Shown here piece by piece: positions 26,227-34,528 of a stretch of DNA of 44,111 nt. The notes under the pieces are model-generated. The model had not been told where the DNA came from. It saw nothing but the letters and a program-made list of their open reading frames with translations, and ran no database searches. Numbering within the stretch: the stretch's first letter is position 1; each line of letters opens with the position of its first letter. The stretch spans positions 1 through 44,111 of the forward strand of contig CAZEFK010000030.1 in the NCBI GenBank assembly GCA_964511405.1, in the 5' to 3' direction. The DNA is from CAZEFK01 sp964511405. GTDB lineage: Bacteria; Pseudomonadota; Alphaproteobacteria; Elsterales; Elsteraceae. The position numbers and the translations under genes are program-made.

Positions 26227-27450
26227 ATGCCCCAAACCTGGCGGACAGCAGGGCTCGCCGCCGCCGCGGCGCTGGCCCTCGGCCTCGCCGCCCCGGCCCA
26301 GGCCCAGGACGAGGTCAAGATCGGCCTCTTGTTCGAAGTCACCGGCCCGATCGCCAGCTTCATCCCGGCGCTCATGGATTCGGCGAACCTGGCGGCCGAT
26401 CAGATCAACGCCAATGGCGGCATCCTGGGCAAGAAGCTGCGGCTGGTGGTGGCCGATGCCCAGGGCACGGCCCAGGGCGCGGTCGACGCCGCATCCAAGC
26501 TCGCCAACGTCGAACCGGTGCCGATCATCGTCGGCGCGCTGACCTCCGGCGCCACCGTCGCGGCCGCCAATGCGGTGGCGGTGCCGCAGGGCGTGCCCAT
26601 GATCTCGCCGACCGCGACGACGCCGCAGTTGACCACCATGGACAAGAAGGACCTGGTGTTCCGCATCGTGCCCAGCGACACCTACCAGGGCATCGTGCTG
26701 GCCGACGTGCTGATGGACCGTGGCATCAAGGACGTGGCGCTGACCTACGTCAATAACGACTACGGCGTCGGCATCGCCGAGAATTTCCGCAAGGCCTACA
26801 CGGCCAAGGGCGGCAAGATCACCGCCGATCAGGTGCACGAGCCGCAGAAGAGCTCCTACCGCTCCGAGCTCGCCACGCTCGCCGCCGGCAAGTCGAAGAC
26901 CCTGGTGCTGATCGCCTATGCCGGCGACAGCGGCCTGACGATGGTGCGCCAAAGCCTGGAGAACGGCTTCTTCGACGGCTTCGTCGGCACCGACGGCCTG
27001 CGCGACAACCTGCTGTTCAAGGAGATCGGGGCCGCGAACCTCAAGGGCATGTTCGGCACCGCGCCGACCTCGGCGCCCGACACCGACGCCAAGAAACGGT
27101 TCACCGCGGCCTATGCCCAGGCCTACAAGTCGGCCGAGAACAAGCTGTTCATCGAGCAGGTCTACGACGCCACCATGATGGCGGCGCTGGCGATCCAGAA
27201 AGCCGGCTCGACCGACCGCAAGGCGGTGCATGACGGCCTGCGCGCCATCGGCACCGACAAGGGCGAGGCCGTGATGCCCGGCGACTGGGCCAAGGCCGTG
27301 CAGCTGATCAAGGACGGCAAGCCAGTCGTCTATCAGGGCGCGTCCGGCGTCCACGCCTTCGACGCCCATGGCGACGTCACCGGCTATATCGGCGAGTGGG
27401 TGGTCGACGGCGACAAGTACAAGGAAATCAAGGTGTTTGCGCCGAAGTAA
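26227..27450 (+). CDS. livK: Branched-chain amino acid-type ABC binding protein
   Basis: 407 residues with AAAGGGAGA before the ATG. The signal peptide ends at APAQAQDE. Mature family blocks: VKIGLLFEVTGPIASFIPAL, NANGGILGKKLRLVVADAQG, PIIVGALTSGATVAAANAVA, GVPMISPTATTPQLT and VALTYVNNDYGVGIAENFRK. It binds leucine-type amino acids or related ligands in the periplasm. Its partners livG-F-H-M are on the opposite strand, converging toward it, with the hairpin terminator at 27480 and one hypothetical gene between. The ligand may differ from leucine, since this family includes amide and aromatic binders. Confidence 0.92.
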   Translation: MPQTWRTAGLAAAAALALGLAAPAQAQDEVKIGLLFEVTGPIASFIPALMDSANLAADQINANGGILGKKLRLVVADAQGTAQGAVDAASKLANVEPVPIIVGALTSGATVAAANAVAVPQGVPMISPTATTPQLTTMDKKDLVFRIVPSDTYQGIVLADVLMDRGIKDVALTYVNNDYGVGIAENFRKAYTAKGGKITADQVHEPQKSSYRSELATLAAGKSKTLVLIAYAGDSGLTMVRQSLENGFFDGFVGTDGLRDNLLFKEIGAANLKGMFGTAPTSAPDTDAKKRFTAAYAQAYKSAENKLFIEQVYDATMMAALAIQKAGSTDRKAVHDGLRAIGTDKGEAVMPGDWAKAVQLIKDGKPVVYQGASGVHAFDAHGDVTGYIGEWVVDGDKYKEIKVFAPK

Positions 27451-27479
27451 TCCTTAGCGGCAGACTGCCGAGATTCGCT

Positions 27480-27514
27480 CCTCCTCCCCTTGCGGGAGGA
27501 GGGGTCTTTATTTT
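27480..27514 (+). terminator. Intrinsic terminator after livK
   Basis: Stem CCTCCTCCC (27480-27488) and GGGAGGAGG (27494-27502) with a 5-base loop, followed by TCTTTATTTT (27505-27514). It would end livK transcription from the plus strand. The same stem core recurs at 36979 and 37025. Confidence 0.8.
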
Positions 27515-27527
27515 GGGCGCCGAGGCC

Positions 27528-28073
27528 TCAAACCTGGAGCGCCAGGGTCAGGATCGTGTCGGTGCCAAACTTGCCGGACTGGATCCGCTCGGCGAACTGG
27601 GTGGTGCCGTCGGCGGTCCGCAGGCCGCCGACCACCGTCCCCCAATCGCCCGCCGAGGTGTAGTAGGCGCCGGTGAAGCGCCAGCTCCCGTCCGATTGAT
27701 GCACCAGGCTGCGGTCCTCGCCGGTCGACTGCCCTTCGGAGAAGGTGGTCGTCACGTCGTGGTCGCGGCCGGTGCCGTCGACCGTCTGCGAGTCGTCCTC
27801 GAAGAAGGACCGGCCATCGGCGCCGATGCCTGCGCTCTGGCTCTCCAGGCGGCCATTGGCGTCGCGCTTGGTCATCGCGGTGTAGTGGCCGGACCGCCCG
27901 GTAGCGTCGGTGTAGCTGACCTCGGTGAAGGTCACGCCGTCATAGGCCGTGGTGGTGGCGCTGTAGCTGCCGGTGCCGGGCGCGCCGTCCAGCGTCGCCT
28001 TGATGCTGCCCTTGACCGTGCCGGCGCTGGGCTGGGTGCCGGGCGCGAACAGCCCGGGAATGATGCTGGTCAT
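27528..28073 (-). CDS. Hypothetical acidic beta-rich protein downstream of livM
   Basis: 181 residues, rich in Thr, Ser, Gly and Asp (GSYSATTTAYDGVTFTEVSY, DDSQTVDGTGRDHDV), poor in Cys and Lys. No classical signal peptide or membrane segment. The composition recalls extracellular or repeat-type beta proteins, but I recognise no family and no RTX nonapeptide. It lies 52 bp after livM on the same strand, so it may be the last gene of that operon. The ATG has no strong ribosome-binding site. Confidence 0.65.
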   Translation of the reverse strand: MTSIIPGLFAPGTQPSAGTVKGSIKATLDGAPGTGSYSATTTAYDGVTFTEVSYTDATGRSGHYTAMTKRDANGRLESQSAGIGADGRSFFEDDSQTVDGTGRDHDVTTTFSEGQSTGEDRSLVHQSDGSWRFTGAYYTSAGDWGTVVGGLRTADGTTQFAERIQSGKFGTDTILTLALQV

Positions 28074-28125
28074 GCCAGGGATTCCGTCGTTTTGAAGGAA
28101 TTGCCGCCCAGTATAGCGGCAAGGG

Positions 28126-29058
28126 CTATCTCTTCGCCAGCCTCTCCGGCAGCAGGCCTTGGGGGAAGCGCTGCAGCACCACCTGCAGCAGCAGCCCGAT
28201 CAGGAACACGCGCAGATAGGCGGCCCGCGTCTGCCAGTCCGGCGGCAAGCCGCCGGTCACAAGCTCGGTGCCCGACCAGATCGCCCACAGCACGCCGGCG
28301 CCCAGGATCGCGCCCCGGTTGTTGCCGCTGCCGCCCGCGATCAGCATGACCCAGACCAGGAAGGTGGTGGCCAGGGGCTCGGTGGCGTCGGGCCCGATAT
28401 ATTTGAAGGCATGGGCGGTCAAGGCGCCGGCCAAGCCCATGACCATGGAGCCCAGCACGAACGCCTGGGCGCGGAATGCCTCGACATCCTTGCCGCTGGC
28501 CGCCGCCGCGGCCTCGTTCTCGCGGATCGCCCGCATCACCCGGCCCCACGGCGAGCGCGCCGCCACCTCCAGCGCCGCATAGACGGCGGCGATCGTGGCC
28601 GCGATCACGGCCAGGAAGCCCAGGTCCGACCACGGCGACGGCCAGGCCTCGAACGGCCGCGGGATGCCGGAGATGCCGCGCGGGCCGCTGGTCAGCCACA
28701 GCTCGTTCTTCAGCACCAGCCGCAGGATCTCGGCGATCCCGATGGTGGCCATGGCCAGGTAGTCGGTGCGCAGGCGCAGGCAGATGCGCGCCACCGCCCA
28801 CCCCACCCCGCCGGCCGCGGCCATCGCCGCCAGGCATCCGACGGCAACCGGCAGCCCGAACCCGCCCAGATGGTCGGGGCTGGGCGGCGTGGTCAGGATC
28901 GCGGTGACATAGGCGCCGACCGCGAAGAAGCCGGCGATCCCGGCGTTGAACAGCCCGGTGAAGCCCCATTGCAGGTTGAGGCCCAAGGCCAGCACGGCAT
29001 AGATGCCGGCCAGGGTCAGCAGGGTGACGCCGTAGAGGGCGAGGCTGGCGACGGTCAT
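28126..29058 (-). CDS. livM: Branched-chain amino acid-type ABC permease
   Basis: 310 residues from ATG 29058, whose start overlaps the livH stop by 4 bp. About 8-9 membrane segments. Family blocks: LALGLNLQWGFTGLFNAGIA (near the N-terminus), RTDYLAMATIGIAEILRLVL, SPWGRVMRAIRENEAAAAAS (the EAA-like loop that contacts the ATPases) and IAGGSGNNRGAILGAGVLWA. It pairs with LivH in the inner membrane. The frame stays open upstream through livH but the overlap and conserved N-terminus fix the start. Confidence 0.92.
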   Translation of the reverse strand: MTVASLALYGVTLLTLAGIYAVLALGLNLQWGFTGLFNAGIAGFFAVGAYVTAILTTPPSPDHLGGFGLPVAVGCLAAMAAAGGVGWAVARICLRLRTDYLAMATIGIAEILRLVLKNELWLTSGPRGISGIPRPFEAWPSPWSDLGFLAVIAATIAAVYAALEVAARSPWGRVMRAIRENEAAAAASGKDVEAFRAQAFVLGSMVMGLAGALTAHAFKYIGPDATEPLATTFLVWVMLIAGGSGNNRGAILGAGVLWAIWSGTELVTGGLPPDWQTRAAYLRVFLIGLLLQVVLQRFPQGLLPERLAKR

Positions 29059-29951
29059 CCGGCCACCACCCGGCCGCGGAACAGCCCTGTCGGGCGCCAG
29101 ATCAGCAGCACCACCATGACCGCGAAGGCGAGGCCGGTCTTGTAGCCCGGCGACAGCACGGGATGGCCCAGCAGCACCGGCGCCGTCGACAGCTCCTCGG
29201 CGATGCCGATCACCAGCCCGCCGGCGGCGGCGCCGTAGCTGCTGCCGATGCCGCCCAAGATGGCGGCGGCGAACACCGGCAGCATCAGGTTCCAGCCCAT
29301 GTTGGGCACGAGCTGGGTGTCGAAGCCCAGGAACACGCCGGCGATCGCGGCCAGCCCGGCGCCGATCGCCCAGGTGGCGCGGATCACCGCCTCGGTGTCG
29401 ATGCCGCTGATGCGCGCCAGGGTCGCGTCGTCGCTCATGGCCCGCATCGCCTTGCCCAGGCGCGTGCGGGTCAGGAACAGGTGCAGGGCCACGACCAGGG
29501 CCAGGGTGGCCGCGATCATCCACAGATGCCGTTCGGCGATCCGGATCGTGTCGAACAGCACCAGCGGCCGCTGGATGCCGGTGCGGTAGGAGACCGGCGT
29601 CACCCCCCAGATCAGCTCGACCAGCGAGCGCACCATCAGCGCCAGGCCGAAGGACGCGATCACCGCCATCACCGGCGGGCCGCCGCGGAACGGCCGGTAG
29701 CACAGCCGGTCGATGACCAGCGCCAGCCCGGCCGTGGCCGCCATCGCCGCCGGCACCGCCAGCCACACCGGCCAGCCGAGGTCGGCGATCCCGGTCAGGG
29801 CGACATAGGCGCCAAAGGTCATCACGTCGCCATGGGCGAAGTGGGCGAAGCGCAGGATCCCGAACAGCATCGACACGCCGATGGCGCCGAGCGCGTAGAT
29901 GCAGCCCAGCACGACGCCCGGGATGAGATAGAAATTCACCACCTCGACCAT
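29055..29951 (-). CDS. livH: Branched-chain amino acid-type ABC permease
   Basis: 298 residues from ATG 29951; a GTG at 29963 would add four. Family blocks: LIPGVVLGCIYALGAIGVSM, ILRFAHFAHGDVMTFGAYVA, TRLGKAMRAMSDDATLARIS (EAA-like loop), GVFLGFDTQLVPNMGWNLML and AAAILGGIGSSYGAAAGGLV. It forms the transmembrane channel with LivM. The start is 5 bp after the livF stop. Confidence 0.92.
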   Translation of the reverse strand: MVEVVNFYLIPGVVLGCIYALGAIGVSMLFGILRFAHFAHGDVMTFGAYVALTGIADLGWPVWLAVPAAMAATAGLALVIDRLCYRPFRGGPPVMAVIASFGLALMVRSLVELIWGVTPVSYRTGIQRPLVLFDTIRIAERHLWMIAATLALVVALHLFLTRTRLGKAMRAMSDDATLARISGIDTEAVIRATWAIGAGLAAIAGVFLGFDTQLVPNMGWNLMLPVFAAAILGGIGSSYGAAAGGLVIGIAEELSTAPVLLGHPVLSPGYKTGLAFAVMVVLLIWRPTGLFRGRVVAG

Positions 29952-29955
29952 GGGA

Positions 29956-30660
29956 CTAGCCACCCAGGAAGGAATCGGCCACCTCGCGGTTGGCCAGCAG
30001 GTTGGCGCCGGTATCCGTGAAGCGGTTGCGCCCGGTCTGCAGGACGTAGCCGCGGTCGGCGATCTCCAGGGCCTGACGGGCGTTCTGCTCGACCATCAGC
30101 ACGGCGACGCCGGTGCGCGCGATCGCCGCCACCTTGGCCAGGATCTCGTCCTGGAAGCGCGGGCTCAATCCCGCGGTCGGCTCGTCCAGCATCAGGATCC
30201 GGGGCTCCAGCATCAGCGCCCGGCCCATGGCCACCATCTGGCGCTGGCCGCCCGACAGCTCGCCGGCGGCCTGGCGGCGCTTGTCGCGCAGCGGCGGAAA
30301 CAGGCCATAGACCTGCTCGATCAGCGGCCCGAGCGGCCCGCGCCGGACGAAGGCGCCCATCTCCAGGTTCTCCGCCACCGACAGGGTGGCGAACACGTTG
30401 CGCTCCTGCGGCACATAGGCGATGCCGCGGCGGACCAGCCGCTCGGGCGGCGTATTGGTGACCTCGGCGCCGTCCAGCCGGACCGCGCCGACGCGCACCG
30501 GCACCAGCCCGAACAGGGCTTTCATCAAGGTCGACTTGCCGGCGCCGTTTGCGCCGACGATCACGGCCACCTCGCCGGCCTCGACGGCCACGCCCACGCC
30601 TTGCAGGATGTCGACGCCGCCATAGCCGGCGTGAAGCCCTTCGGCGTGCAACAGGCTCAT
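29956..30660 (-). CDS. livF: Branched-chain amino acid-type ABC ATPase LivF
   Basis: 234 residues. Walker A GANGAGKSTLMKAL, family block GIAYVPQERNVFATLSVAEN, signature LSGGQRQMVAMGRAL, Walker B ILMLDEPTAGLSP and switch VEQNARQALEIADR. It lacks the extra C-terminal stretch of LivG. It overlaps livG by 4 bp. Function: ATP hydrolysis for LivHM-driven import. Confidence 0.94.
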   Translation of the reverse strand: MSLLHAEGLHAGYGGVDILQGVGVAVEAGEVAVIVGANGAGKSTLMKALFGLVPVRVGAVRLDGAEVTNTPPERLVRRGIAYVPQERNVFATLSVAENLEMGAFVRRGPLGPLIEQVYGLFPPLRDKRRQAAGELSGGQRQMVAMGRALMLEPRILMLDEPTAGLSPRFQDEILAKVAAIARTGVAVLMVEQNARQALEIADRGYVLQTGRNRFTDTGANLLANREVADSFLGG

Positions 30661-31448
30661 CGGACCGCCGCCGCCGGCCGGTGCGCGGCCGAGCCGAGAT
30701 AGGCCTCGATCACCCGCGGGTCGGCGCGGACCTCGGCCATCGTGCCCTGGGTCAGGATGCGGCCTTCGGCCATCACGATCACCGGGTCGCACAGGCGGGC
30801 GATCAGGTCCATGTTGTGCTCGATGATGCACACGGTGTAGCCGCGCTCGCGGTTGAGCCGCTCGATGGCGTGGCCGATCTCGGCCAGCAGGCTGGGGTTG
30901 ACGCCGGCGCCGGGCTCGTCCAGCAGCACCAGCTTGGGCTCCGCCATCATGGTGCGGCCGATCTCCAGGAGCTTCTTCTGGCCGCCCGACAGGCTGCCGG
31001 CCGGCGCCTGGGCCAGCGCCCGCAGCCGGAGGAAGTCCAGGACGGCCTCGGCGCGCGCCCGGATCTCGGCCTCCTGGCGCCGGACCAGGGCCGGCCGCAA
31101 CCAGACCGCCGACAGCCGCTCGCCGCGCTGGCCGGCCGGCACCACCATCAGGCTCTCGATCACCGGCAGGCGCTGATAGGTCTGGGGCACCTGGAAGGTT
31201 CGCACCAGGCCCTGGGCGAACAGCTGGTGCGGCTTCAGCCCCGTGACATCGACGTCGTCCAGGCGGATCCGGCCGCTGTCCGGCGCCAGCGCCCCGGCGA
31301 CAAGGTTGAAGAGCGTGCTCTTGCCGGCCCCGTTCGGGCCGATCACCGCGGTGATCGACCCCTCGGCCACGGCCAGCGAGCACTCCTCGACCGCCGCCAC
31401 GCCGCCGAAGCGCTTGGTCAGGCGGTCGACGACGAGGATGTCAGCCAT
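30657..31448 (-). CDS. livG: Branched-chain amino acid-type ABC ATPase LivG
   Basis: 263 residues, first gene of the minus-strand liv operon. Walker A GPNGAGKSTLFNLVAG, FAQGLVRTFQVPQTYQRLPV (LivG-type Q-loop region), signature LSGGQKKLLEIGRTMMAEP, Walker B LVLLDEPGAGVNPSL and IIEHNMDLIARLCD. The C-terminal VIEAYLGSA is typical. No strong ribosome-binding site precedes the ATG. The divergent aminotransferase gene starts 105 bp away. Confidence 0.94.
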   Translation of the reverse strand: MADILVVDRLTKRFGGVAAVEECSLAVAEGSITAVIGPNGAGKSTLFNLVAGALAPDSGRIRLDDVDVTGLKPHQLFAQGLVRTFQVPQTYQRLPVIESLMVVPAGQRGERLSAVWLRPALVRRQEAEIRARAEAVLDFLRLRALAQAPAGSLSGGQKKLLEIGRTMMAEPKLVLLDEPGAGVNPSLLAEIGHAIERLNRERGYTVCIIEHNMDLIARLCDPVIVMAEGRILTQGTMAEVRADPRVIEAYLGSAAHRPAAAVR

Positions 31449-31552
31449 GGGCGGATCCGGCGCTTGCGTGGCCGATGATGAATCACCGCGGCGACCAGCC
31501 CGTCAATCCTTGAAGCTTGAAACGATGCCGGCCCGGGCGTACCCAATGAACC

Positions 31553-32566
31553 ATGTCCGACATCCAGTTTGAGCTGTCGCTCAACGAATCGCCGTTCCCG
31601 CCATCGCCGGCGGCGATCGCGGCCGCCGCCCAGCGCGCCCACACGGCCCACCTCTATCCCGACCCGCCGTCCCTCGCGCTGCGCCAAGCCCTGGCACGCC
31701 GGCACGGCCTGGATCCGGAGCGGATCATCTGCACCAACGGCTCGGAGGAGGCGATCGACCTGGTCGCCCGCGCCCATGCCGGCCCGGGCGACGACGTGGT
31801 CCATTCGCGCCACAGCTTCATCCTGTTCCCGATGGTCGCCGCCCGGGTCGGCGCGCGCGCGGTCGCCGCCCCCGAGCCCGACTACCGGGTCGACGTCGAC
31901 GCCGTGCTGGCCGCCGTGACGCCCACGACCCGCCTGGTGTTCATCGCCAATCCCAACAACCCGACCGGCACCTGGATCGACCGCGACGCCGTCGTCCGGC
32001 TGGAGCGCGGCCTCAGGCCGGACATCCTGCTGGTCCTGGACGCAGCCTATGCCGAGTTCATGGACGATCGGGCCTATGACGACGGCCTGTCGCTGGCGCG
32101 GACCAACGACCGCGTGATCGTCACCCGCACCTTCTCGAAGGGCTATGCCCTGGCCGGCCTGCGGGTCGGCTGGATGGTCGCCCCGCCCGAGACCGTGGCC
32201 CGGGTCAACAGCTTGCGCGGCCTCGGCAATGTCAACGCCATGGCCCAGGCGGCCGCCCTCGCGGCGCTCGACGACCAGGCCTACCTCCAGGATTGCTGCC
32301 GCCGCATCGCGGCCGAGCGCGACCGCATGGCCGAGCAGCTGCGGGCGCTGGGGCTCACGCCCCTGCCCTCGGCCGGCAATTTCCTGGCGGTGCGCTTCGC
32401 CGACGCCGCCGCGGCCGAGTCGGCCTGGCGCGCCGCCCTCGACCGGGGCATCCGGCTCAGGCCGATGGCGGACTACGGCATGCCCGCGTTCCTGCGCATC
32501 ACCATCGGCCTGCCCGCGGCCAACGACGCGGTCGTGGCGGCGCTGCGGGCCGGCGTGGAAAGCTGA
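31553..32566 (+). CDS. PLP-dependent aminotransferase, HisC-like (class I/II)
   Basis: 337 residues. Blocks: LSLNESPFPPSPAAIAAA, ICTNGSEEAIDLVARA, FIANPNNPTGTWIDRD, LLVLDAAYAEFMDD, and the PLP lysine K196 in TRTFSKGYALAGLRVGW. The overall order matches histidinol-phosphate aminotransferase, but this family also serves phenylalanine/tyrosine and threonine-phosphate routes. No his gene is close, and it is slightly short for HisC, so a side role in amino-acid turnover is as likely as histidine synthesis. Divergent from livG. Confidence 0.87.
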   Translation: MSDIQFELSLNESPFPPSPAAIAAAAQRAHTAHLYPDPPSLALRQALARRHGLDPERIICTNGSEEAIDLVARAHAGPGDDVVHSRHSFILFPMVAARVGARAVAAPEPDYRVDVDAVLAAVTPTTRLVFIANPNNPTGTWIDRDAVVRLERGLRPDILLVLDAAYAEFMDDRAYDDGLSLARTNDRVIVTRTFSKGYALAGLRVGWMVAPPETVARVNSLRGLGNVNAMAQAAALAALDDQAYLQDCCRRIAAERDRMAEQLRALGLTPLPSAGNFLAVRFADAAAAESAWRAALDRGIRLRPMADYGMPAFLRITIGLPAANDAVVAALRAGVES

Positions 32567-32657
32567 CCCCTTGCCGTCCAGCCCCAAATGGGGTCCGCTT
32601 GCATAGCTAAAGGGCGTTTGCTATGAGCGCTCGATCGCACTGCAACGGAGCCGATTG

Positions 32658-32855
32658 ATGACCAACCATCGCCCCGACGGGGTACCGGAGACCGCGACCG
32701 ACGCGGACATTCCACCGGTGCCGCGGATCGTGTGCCAGGGGCGAGCGGTCAAGTCTGGCTTAGGATATGCCGTCGCCGCGGCGATCGCCGCGGGGGCGAT
32801 CCTGCATACCGAGATACCTGCGGCGCCGGCCACGGCGCCGATCGTCAAGGCCTGA
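32658..32855 (+). CDS. Small protein with one hydrophobic segment
   Basis: 65 residues from ATG 32658 with GGAG seven bases upstream; a TTG just before it is less likely. One hydrophobic stretch (GLGYAVAAAIAAGAIL) could be a membrane anchor, with the N-terminus acidic and polar. Not recognised. It is directly followed by a 40-bp palindrome. Confidence 0.5.
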   Translation: MTNHRPDGVPETATDADIPPVPRIVCQGRAVKSGLGYAVAAAIAAGAILHTEIPAAPATAPIVKA

Positions 32856-32861
32856 GGGCCT

Positions 32862-32901
32862 GTCAGGGAGTCATCGGACGATCGTTCGATGACTCCCTGA
32901 C
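32862..32901. repeat. 40-bp near-perfect palindrome
   Basis: Arms 32862-32876 (GTCAGGGAGTCATCG) and 32887-32901 (its exact complement) flank ten bases that also pair, leaving one G-T mismatch in 20 pairs. It begins 7 bp after the stop of the small gene and has no T-run, so it is not a standard intrinsic terminator. It could be a strong transcript-end hairpin, a protein-binding palindrome or a mobile repeat. Confidence 0.85.
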
Positions 32902-32996
32902 CGGCTTGGCCCGCGGTCGGGCGCGGCGCGACATCGGCACCGCGCGACCGAAGCACCCGAGTCGCGTTAGCCTTCGGCATCGACCGGGGGCGCGGC

Positions 32997-33812
32997 ATGC
33001 CGAGCGACACTCCTTACATCCTGGTCCTGCCCGACGACGGCCGCCCGGTCTATGCCGTCGGCGACGTGCACGGGATGCTGTCCGAGCTGACCCGGATGAT
33101 GGCCTTGATCGAGGCCGACGGCGCCCGCCACCTGGCCGGGAGCGGCGTCCAGCCGATCGCGGTCCTGCTGGGCGATTATATCGACCGCGGCCCGGCTTCG
33201 CTGGCGGTGCTGCAGCTGATCCGGGCACGGGTCGCCGACCGCTCCAGGCCGGTCCGCTGGATCGCCCTGATGGGCAATCACGAAGAGTTGATGCTCGAAG
33301 GTCTGACCGAGGGCCCGGCGGCGCTGGGGCAATGGCTGGCCAATGGCGGTCTGGAGACCCTGCGTAGCGCCGGCCTCGATCTCCCGACCGAACCCGACCG
33401 CGTCTGTGCCGCGGTCCGCCGCCGGCACGCGGCGCTGCTGGACTGGGTGGCCGCGCTCCCGGCGCTGCTGGTCATGGGCTCGCTGGACCATCCCAGCCGG
33501 CTGTTCGTGCATGCCGGCATCGATCCGAGCCTGCCCTTGGCCGACCAGGACCGGCCGGTGCTGCTGTGGACGCGCGCGCACCGGCGGGAGTCCGACTATC
33601 CCTGCCTGGTGGTGCACGGCCACACCATCGTGCCCGAGGTTCAGGTCAACCCGCGCCGCATCAACCTGGACACCGGCTGCTTCACCGCGCGCGGCCGCCT
33701 GTCGGCCGTCCGCACCGAGCCTGGACGGCCGTCGATCCTGCTCCAGGTCGAGCGCGACAGCCTCAAGACTCGGATCAGCCGGCTCGCGGTGCTGCCGACC
33801 GCCGCGGCCTGA
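32997..33812 (+). CDS. Serine/threonine-type metallophosphatase (PrpA/ApaH-like)
   Basis: 271 residues. All five metallophosphatase motifs are visible: VGDVHGMLSEL, LLGDYIDRGPAS, LMGNHEELMLEG, FVHAGIDPSLPL and VVHGHTIVPEV. The last part (NPRRINLDTGCFTARGRLSA) is typical of bacterial PPP-family enzymes. It acts in the cytoplasm on phosphoproteins or dinucleoside polyphosphates; which of these is not evident. It ends two bases before a long inverted-repeat element. Confidence 0.9.
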   Translation: MPSDTPYILVLPDDGRPVYAVGDVHGMLSELTRMMALIEADGARHLAGSGVQPIAVLLGDYIDRGPASLAVLQLIRARVADRSRPVRWIALMGNHEELMLEGLTEGPAALGQWLANGGLETLRSAGLDLPTEPDRVCAAVRRRHAALLDWVAALPALLVMGSLDHPSRLFVHAGIDPSLPLADQDRPVLLWTRAHRRESDYPCLVVHGHTIVPEVQVNPRRINLDTGCFTARGRLSAVRTEPGRPSILLQVERDSLKTRISRLAVLPTAAA

Positions 33813-33813
33813 T

Positions 33814-34011
33814 CTAGGAGCGTGTCTCCGCGATGGCGAGGGCAGCGATGGGGCGTGCGGGAGCCGCATGGCAGGCGCGGGGTTGGGCCAATAGCTGCGC
33901 TATTGGCCCAACCCCGCAACGAACCAGGCGGCCGCGCACGCCCCAGCCCTTCGGGCCGCGGCCAAATCGGCCAGCGTCGCTGCCCTCGCCATTGCGGAGA
34001 CACGCTCCTAG
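33814..34011. mobile_element. 196-bp element with 34-bp terminal inverted repeats (MITE-like)
   Basis: Terminal arms 33815-33848 and 33977-34010 pair at 33 of 34 positions, extended by one base each side (C/G). Inner perfect arms of 10 bp (33850-33859 with 33935-33944) and 19 bp (33877-33895 with 33899-33917) make a long nested hairpin. Each end reads TA then GGAGCGTGTCTCC, so a TA target duplication is plausible, as for IS630/mariner relatives. It has no open frame of its own worth calling. I infer a non-autonomous element, not a gene. Confidence 0.75.
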
Positions 34012-34179
34012 GCGCGGCGACCGGCCGCGGGCCTCGCGGCCGGAGGGTCGAACCGCGCTGTCGTTGGTCCAGCAACCTTTCAGAAAGTTCATCTTGGCAC
34101 CGGGACGTCGCCATGTTCGGCGCCCACCTGTCTTGCGACCGCATTGCGGCGAGTTGCCAAGCTTCCTTGGAGGAATGCC

Positions 34180-34515
34180 ATGAAGACCCTTGCCTCTGCG
34201 CTTGCCGGACTGGGCCTGCTGGCCGCCAGCTCGGGCATGGCCCTGGCCCAGACTCCGGCGGCCACGCCGCCGGCCGCCCCGGCCCCCGCCGCGGCCGCCC
34301 CGGCCCAGCATCGGGTCGTGCACCAGCGCGCTGCCTATCACGATACCGCAGGCGATGCCGACACCGCAGCGCTCAACCTGCTTGAGGCGCACGGCTACAC
34401 CAACATCAAGCAGTTCTCTGGCAGCGGCAGCCAGTTCCAGGCCGTGGTCGACCGCGACGGCAAGCCAGTCACCGTCACGGTCGATCCGGCGACCGGCGCC
34501 GTCCGGCAGTCCTGA
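34180..34515 (+). CDS. Small exported PepSY-like protein
   Basis: 111 residues from ATG 34180, with a purine-rich GGAGGAA upstream. Signal peptide ends at GMALAQTP; a Pro/Ala-rich linker follows, then a domain ALNLLEAHGYTNIKQFSGSG with VDRDGKPVTVTVDPATGAVR, which resembles PepSY-type modules. It would be periplasmic and monomeric. It lies 13 bp before the DegP-type protease gene on the same strand, so a link with envelope protein quality control is likely (inference). Confidence 0.78.
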   Translation: MKTLASALAGLGLLAASSGMALAQTPAATPPAAPAPAAAAPAQHRVVHQRAAYHDTAGDADTAALNLLEAHGYTNIKQFSGSGSQFQAVVDRDGKPVTVTVDPATGAVRQS

Positions 34516-34528
34516 TCGAGGCAGATCC

